A stretch of 8,488 nucleotides of DNA from positions 1-8,488 of the forward strand of contig DATJYK010000166.1 of the NCBI GenBank assembly GCA_035578005.1. Reading direction: 5' to 3'. Source of the DNA: Gp13-AA77 sp035578005. Its GTDB lineage: Bacteria; Acidobacteriota; Terriglobia; UBA7540. Shown one piece after another: positions 5,076 to 8,488 of the stretch (position 1 is its first letter; the number at the start of each line of letters is the position of its first letter). The notes beneath the pieces were generated by a model that saw nothing but the letters and a program-made list of their open reading frames with translations, ran no database searches and had not been told where the DNA came from. The translations under genes were made by a program, and so were the position numbers.

Positions 5076-6089
5076 TTGCGCGCGTTCATTGGATTCGTAG
5101 CCACCACGCTTGTGATTCTGGCCGTCGCGAGCGGGGCGTTGTCTTCGGCGGCCGGCGGGGCTGTGCGCCTGTACGTCACCAACAGCCTGGGCGACGATAT
5201 CACCGTGATCGACCTGGGTACTCTCAAGGTGATGGATGACATCAAGGTGGGAGCGGGCGTGCACGGCGCGTGCGCGCCGGGGGATGGCCGCTGGCTTTTC
5301 ACCACCGTCGAGTCAGAAAACAATCTCAAGGTGATCTCGACGGCGACGGATAAAGTGGTGAAAACCGTCGCGCTCACCGGAAGGCCGAACCAGTGCGCGG
5401 CCACGCCGGACGGCCGCTTTGTCGGCGTGCCCATTCGCGACCGCGATCGGGTCGATATCGTGGACATCACGCTCGGGAAGGTGGCCAAGACACTACCCGT
5501 GAACGTGCCGCACAACTGCTACAACGCCGGAAACAATGACGACATGTTTGTGTCATCCATGGGCGATCATCAGATCCTCCGCATCGATCTGCAGAAGATG
5601 GACTACGTCCGGAAGATTCCTGTGGGAGGCATACCGCGTCCCTATGCCGTGTCGCGCGACGAGCTGGTGCTTTACTCCGCCCTTACGGATTTCCACGGCT
5701 TCGTGATCGCGAGGCTCGACGGGAGCACCGCGCTGCGCCGCGTGGAGCTGCCGCCCGCGCCCCCCTCCACCTGCGCGCTTGAGCCGCACACCCCGACGCA
5801 TGGCCTGGAGATTTCGCCGGATGGCAAGGAAGTGTGGGCCACTAGCCTGGCAGATGACGGGGTTTACGTCTACGAAGTCGGAACCGGGAAGCTGTCGAAC
5901 GAGATCCACTTGGGAAAATGTCCCAATTGGATAACGTTCTCTCCGGACGGCAAGTACTGCTGCGTGAGCAATAGCGGCAGCGACGACTGCTCGATTATCG
6001 ACACCCACTCTCGCCGCGAGGTGGCGCGCATTCCGGTGGGCAAAGGGCCCAAGCGGCTGGTTGCTTTGAGGCTGCCTGAAGGAGAATGA
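5076..6089 (+). CDS. Exported YVTN-family beta-propeller protein
   Basis: A 337-residue secreted or periplasmic beta-propeller; such proteins serve as binding scaffolds, and some resemble the cytochrome cd1 or surface-layer propellers. Residues 1-28 are a signal peptide (RAF n-region, core IGFVATTLVILAVASGAL, cleavage near SSAAG). Repeated blade signatures follow: LYVTNSLGDDITVID (32-46), NNLKVIS (82-88), DRVDIVD (124-130), HQILRID (165-171), VYVYEV (263-268) and SDDCSIID (302-309), with PDG turns at 111-113, 248-250 and 290-292. Six or seven blades fit the length. The domain holds eight cysteines (66, 107, 148, 233, 281, 295, 296, 305), unusual for a YVTN protein and compatible with disulfides or metal or heme contacts; no CxxCH heme motif is seen. 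TTG 5076 is the start because of GGAGG at 5-nt spacing. The aminotransferase follows after 4 nt, indicating an operon. Confidence 0.88.
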   Translation: MRAFIGFVATTLVILAVASGALSSAAGGAVRLYVTNSLGDDITVIDLGTLKVMDDIKVGAGVHGACAPGDGRWLFTTVESENNLKVISTATDKVVKTVALTGRPNQCAATPDGRFVGVPIRDRDRVDIVDITLGKVAKTLPVNVPHNCYNAGNNDDMFVSSMGDHQILRIDLQKMDYVRKIPVGGIPRPYAVSRDELVLYSALTDFHGFVIARLDGSTALRRVELPPAPPSTCALEPHTPTHGLEISPDGKEVWATSLADDGVYVYEVGTGKLSNEIHLGKCPNWITFSPDGKYCCVSNSGSDDCSIIDTHSRREVARIPVGKGPKRLVALRLPEGE

Positions 6090-6093
6090 GCCT

Positions 6094-7260
6094 TTGAAAA
6101 TCGAAACCTTCGAGATGGAACGCTGGCAAAGCCAGTGGGAAAACGTCGTTGAGTATAACCTCGCCGAGAGCGGGGTGGATCCCTTAACTGTCGAGGAGTT
6201 GCTCGGCGGCGCCGATGCCGTCCGCGAGCTTGGACGGCAGAAGATGCTCTACAACCAGGGGAACGGCACACCGGAGCTGCGCGACCTTATCGCCAAGCTT
6301 TATCCGGGCGCCGATCGCGACAACGTGGTGGTGACGCACGGCACCTGCGAGGCCAATTATCTTGCCATCTGGAGTCTCGTTCAGCCGGGCGATGAAGTCG
6401 TAATGATGCTGCCGAACTACATGCAGATTTGGGGCCTGGCGCGCGGTTTCGGGGCACGGGTGACGCCCTTTCGCCTACGCGAGGAGGCTGGATGGGAACC
6501 GGATTTGGATGAGCTGCGCCGGGCCGTCACCAGCTGCACCAAGCTAATCGCGGTGTGTAATCCCAACAATCCTACCGGCAGCGTGCTGAGCGAGACCGCC
6601 ATGGACGAGATTGTCGCCGCCGCCCGCCGCGCGGGCGCGTGGCTGCTGGCCGACGAAGTTTATCAGGGGGCGGAGGTCTCAGGCCAAACAACGCCTTCCT
6701 TCTGGGGACGCTACGAGAAGACGATCGTGAACAACGGGCTTTCGAAGGCTTACGGCCTGCCGGGCCTTAGGATTGGCTGGACCGTAGGCCCGAAGGACTT
6801 GATCTACCGCTTCTGGTCTTATAAGGACTACACCACCATCGCCTCAAGCGTCTTGAGTGATGTCCTGGCCCGGCGCGCGCTCGAACCCGCCACGCGCCAG
6901 CGCATTCTGGAGCGAACCCGTTCCATCCTGCGCCGGAATTATCCAGTGATTGAGGATTGGATAGCGAACCACGGGCGGGATTTTTCTATGGTGCCGCCCG
7001 CCGCCGGCGCTATCGCCTACCTGCGCTACCGTCATGCCATCAATTCCAGCCAATTGATGGAGCGCTGCATTAGGGAACGCAGCCTGCTGATCGTGCCGGG
7101 TGACCACTTCGGCATGGATGGCTTCATCCGCCTCAACTATGGCGTCCCCGCAGACCACCTGCGTGAAGGGCTGGCGCGTTTGGACACGACGCTCAGCACC
7201 GTAGCGAAATCCGGAGCCAGCGCCGCGCAGTCGGCGGCGGGCTGTAGCGGCGGTCTATGA
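6094..7260 (+). CDS. Fold-type I PLP-dependent aminotransferase (class I/II)
   Basis: A 388-residue cytosolic enzyme expected to transfer the amino group of an amino acid to a 2-oxo acid through pyridoxal phosphate. Visible residues: YNQGNG substrate loop (53-58), GTCEANY (83-89) cofactor-phosphate region, NPNNPTG (156-162), D187 in LADEVY (pyridine-N contact), Schiff-base Lys218 in NNGLSKAYGLPGLRIGW with R226, and C-terminal R346 in GFIRLNYG for the substrate carboxylate. The active site looks intact; the substrate cannot be read from the sequence. The TTG 6094 start has AAGGAG (6079-6084) 9 nt upstream and keeps the N-terminus MKIETFEMERW; ATG 6115 is a possible but RBS-less alternative. 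It lies 4 nt behind the propeller gene and is probably translationally coupled. The last residues (about 384-388, CSGGL) and the TGA lie inside a palindromic repeat, giving an extra low-complexity tail from about residue 371. Confidence 0.92.
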   Translation: MKIETFEMERWQSQWENVVEYNLAESGVDPLTVEELLGGADAVRELGRQKMLYNQGNGTPELRDLIAKLYPGADRDNVVVTHGTCEANYLAIWSLVQPGDEVVMMLPNYMQIWGLARGFGARVTPFRLREEAGWEPDLDELRRAVTSCTKLIAVCNPNNPTGSVLSETAMDEIVAAARRAGAWLLADEVYQGAEVSGQTTPSFWGRYEKTIVNNGLSKAYGLPGLRIGWTVGPKDLIYRFWSYKDYTTIASSVLSDVLARRALEPATRQRILERTRSILRRNYPVIEDWIANHGRDFSMVPPAAGAIAYLRYRHAINSSQLMERCIRERSLLIVPGDHFGMDGFIRLNYGVPADHLREGLARLDTTLSTVAKSGASAAQSAAGCSGGL

Positions 7261-7292
7261 CCGCCGACCGGCGCTCAGAGAGCGCCGCTTCA
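7243..7292. repeat. Double-hairpin palindromic element overlapping the aminotransferase stop
   Basis: Two perfect hairpins, each with an 8-bp stem and 3-nt loop, lie back to back: 7248-7266 (CGGCGGTC-TAT-GACCGCCG) and 7269-7287 (CGGCGCTC-AGA-GAGCGCCG), separated by 2 nt. Flanking bases 7243-7247 and 7288-7292 can close them with 4 of 5 pairs, giving a three-way junction. AGCGGCG (7246-7252) can alternatively pair with CGCCGCT (7283-7289). The TGA of the aminotransferase (7258-7260) starts in the first loop. It may also act as a transcript-end structure before the exporter gene. I recall a TGTAGCGGCGGTC-type repeat from Acidobacteriota genomes, unverified. Confidence 0.8.
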
Positions 7293-7348
7293 ACTGGGCC
7301 TCGCTGCTGTACAGTCGCCATTCTATTTTCCCGCCTCGCCGTGCAATC

Positions 7349-8221
7349 ATGAGCCTTCGCGTCAAAGCTGAACTGATGTTGGCAGCGATATGCATCATCT
7401 GGGGCACGTCATTTCTCGTGGTCAAGGATGCCCTTGCTTACGCCTCGCCGCTAGCCTTCATCGCTATACGCTTCACCCTGGCTGGCGTTACCAGTGCCAT
7501 GGTCTTACGCACCGGCATTCGACTCCTCACCTGGGACGTGCTGCGCGCGGGACTCGTGCTGGGCCTGTGCCTCCTGGGCGGGTTTGTGCTTCAAGTGAGC
7601 GGGCTTCTGTGGACCACGCCTTCAAAGTCGGCTTTCATTACAGCTTTCAGCGTGGTGCTCGTGCCCGTCATGCTGGCGCTGGGAGGGGCGCCGCTGCCGC
7701 GGTCAAGTGCCATCGCGGCTCTGGCGGGCTTCTCCGGGCTGTATGTTCTTCTCGCACCTTCCCGCACGGCCGGCATCAATCGGGGTGACCTGCTTACGCT
7801 TGGCGGTTCGGTTTCATTCGCTCTATACATCGTCTTTGTGGGGCGTTACGCAGGACGCTTCGACTTTCGCGCTTTAGTCCCGGCGCAACTGCTGGTGGTG
7901 GGCCTGGGAGCGGCGCTGGCACTGCCCCTTGACGGCCACGCCAGAGTGGAGTGGACGCCCCGTTTCGTGGCTGCGCTGGCGATGACCGCCTTCCTGGCTA
8001 CCGTGCTTGCTTTTTCGGTGCAGAACTGGGCGCAGCAGTACACACCTCCGGCGCACGCGGCACTGATTCTCTCCCTTGAACCCGTGTTCGCGGCGGCGGC
8101 ATCCCGCCTGGTCATGGGTGAGCATCTGGGCGCGCGATTCATTGCTGGGTCCGTTTTAATGCTGAGTGGCATCCTGATCTCCGAGGTTTGGGGCGGCCGC
8201 CCAGCGCCGATTGAGGTGTGA
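7349..8221 (+). CDS. EamA/DMT-superfamily inner-membrane transporter
   Basis: A 290-residue integral membrane protein of the drug/metabolite transporter superfamily, typically an exporter of amino acids, metabolites or toxic small molecules; the substrate is not predictable. It shows two EamA repeats of about five helices each: the first opens with MLAAICIIWGTSFLVVKDAL (10-29) and includes RFTLAGV (41-47); the second runs from about residue 147 and ends with the family signature LSLEPVFAAAASRLVMGEHL (241-260) before the last helix. Ten hydrophobic segments fit the length and the family norm. The N-terminus is short and cytosolic. ATG 7349 has no clear Shine-Dalgarno. The gene starts 88 bp after the aminotransferase, beyond the double hairpin, so co-transcription is possible but not shown. 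An export role for an amino-acid-related product of the neighbouring aminotransferase would be consistent, as inference. Confidence 0.92.
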   Translation: MSLRVKAELMLAAICIIWGTSFLVVKDALAYASPLAFIAIRFTLAGVTSAMVLRTGIRLLTWDVLRAGLVLGLCLLGGFVLQVSGLLWTTPSKSAFITAFSVVLVPVMLALGGAPLPRSSAIAALAGFSGLYVLLAPSRTAGINRGDLLTLGGSVSFALYIVFVGRYAGRFDFRALVPAQLLVVGLGAALALPLDGHARVEWTPRFVAALAMTAFLATVLAFSVQNWAQQYTPPAHAALILSLEPVFAAAASRLVMGEHLGARFIAGSVLMLSGILISEVWGGRPAPIEV

Positions 8222-8261
8222 AGCTCGCCGGGACCTCGTTGGCGATCCGGCGCTTGCTATC

Positions 8262-8349
8262 GTAGTGTCTCAGTTTGAAGTGGCATGGCCATCTTGGCCA
8301 TGAGATAACACGGGCAGGATGCCCGTGCCACCTCAAATTGAGACACTAC
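8262..8349. repeat. 88-bp three-way-junction palindrome (MITE/REP-like)
   Basis: Outer arms 8262-8283 and 8328-8349 pair over 22 positions with one mismatch and one G-T wobble. Exactly inside them sit two perfect hairpins of 8-bp stem and 3-nt loop: 8284-8302 (CATGGCCA-TCT-TGGCCATG) and 8309-8327 (CACGGGCA-GGA-TGCCCGTG), 6 nt apart. The folded form is a Y-shaped junction with no unpaired base at the outer-stem borders. It lies 40 bp after the exporter stop and may serve as a bidirectional transcript-end structure. There is no coding capacity. The CACGGGCA-type hairpin is one I recall as recurrent in Acidobacteriota, unverified. Confidence 0.88.
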
Positions 8350-8488
8350 CGGGTGCGCGACATAAAAGTGGAAGTCAGGCTGCCCGGCGGCTCTCCCAGT
8401 AATCCTCGAAGCGGCCGTTGAGACAACAGCAGCGCAGGGCCACGATGGCGTTCGCTCCTCGGACGGTCCAGAACATGCCCGAGCGTTT
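8350..8488 (-). mobile_element. Insertion sequence, 3' end (ISKra4-like), partial
   Basis: The minus strand carries the C-terminus of a transposase whose stop lies only about 25 nt from the edge of the adjacent palindrome, so the IS end must fall near 8350-8374. The stretch GGGTGCGCGACATAAAAGTG (8351-8370) is a reasonable candidate for the terminal inverted repeat. The other end, the target duplication and the rest of the element are outside the window. Confidence 0.55.
8375..8488 (-). CDS. ISKra4-like transposase, C-terminal fragment
   Basis: The last 37 codons of a gene entering from the right edge; the stop is TGA at 8377-8375. The peptide contains GMFWTVRGANAIVALR (about 4-19), then CCCLNGRFEDYWESRRAA. 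The pattern 'SGM.W...GA.AI..LRC....G.FE.YW' is typical of the C-terminus of ISKra4-family DDE transposases; a related pattern occurs in UPF0236/ISLre2-type proteins, the main alternative. The last Glu of the DDE triad would lie further upstream, outside the window, so activity cannot be judged. The frame is open without interruption and the ending looks natural, so it is not obviously a pseudogene. Confidence 0.72.
   Translation of the reverse strand, partial: KRSGMFWTVRGANAIVALRCCCLNGRFEDYWESRRAA

Noticed and set aside
8350..8488. Right-end sequence as part of a host gene
   Set aside because: The minus-strand peptide matches a transposase C-terminus and its stop lies beside a repeat, which favours a mobile element.

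Overview
The window looks like a chromosomal stretch of a GC-rich (roughly 60%) soil- or sediment-type bacterium, most probably an Acidobacteriota member. This placement is inference. It rests on the mix of gene families (SET-domain methyltransferase, HTH_42 winged-helix protein, YVTN beta-propeller, M20 peptidase), the frequent TTG/GTG starts, and several hairpin-type dispersed repeats of a kind I associate with that phylum. No 16S or other phylogenetic marker is present.

Layout, left to right. A GNAT-like acetyltransferase start (1-47, minus, cut by the window edge) is followed by an exported small protein with a Gln/Pro-rich linker (215-763, plus). That gene converges on an M20 metallopeptidase of the ArgE/DapE type (782-1954, minus). 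The divergent gap that follows carries a large perfect palindrome (1982-2106). Next come a SET-domain protein-lysine methyltransferase (2150-2626, plus), a 231-bp gap whose only visible signal is a candidate promoter, and a 76-residue unknown protein with a Lys/Ala-rich tail (2858-3088, plus). Two minus-strand genes follow: a SPOR-domain lipoprotein (3182-3586) and an HTH_42/AlkZ-like winged-helix protein (3674-4879). A second divergent gap (4880-5075) holds inverted arrays of a 7-bp repeat and a TGGTATACCA palindrome. A tight plus-strand pair then encodes an exported YVTN beta-propeller (5076-6089) and a fold-type I PLP aminotransferase (6094-7260), followed by an EamA/DMT-type exporter (7349-8221). 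The right end holds an 88-bp three-way-junction palindrome (8262-8349), abutted by the 3' end of an ISKra4-like transposase gene (8375-8488, minus, cut by the window edge).

How the genes work together. The only convincing operon is the propeller-aminotransferase pair (4-nt gap, both with TTG starts and good ribosome binding sites). The downstream exporter may belong to the same amino-acid-related function but is separated by a hairpin repeat. The SPOR and HTH_42 genes are co-directional but 87 bp apart. The other genes look like independent housekeeping or accessory genes.

No gene cluster here looks like a new defence or biosynthetic system. The most unusual content is non-coding: four structurally distinct inverted-repeat elements, three in gaps and one overlapping the end of the aminotransferase gene. 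Two of them share one architecture (two back-to-back hairpins, each with an 8-bp stem and 3-nt loop, closed by an outer stem) without sharing sequence. There is no gene-free stretch above 300 bp.
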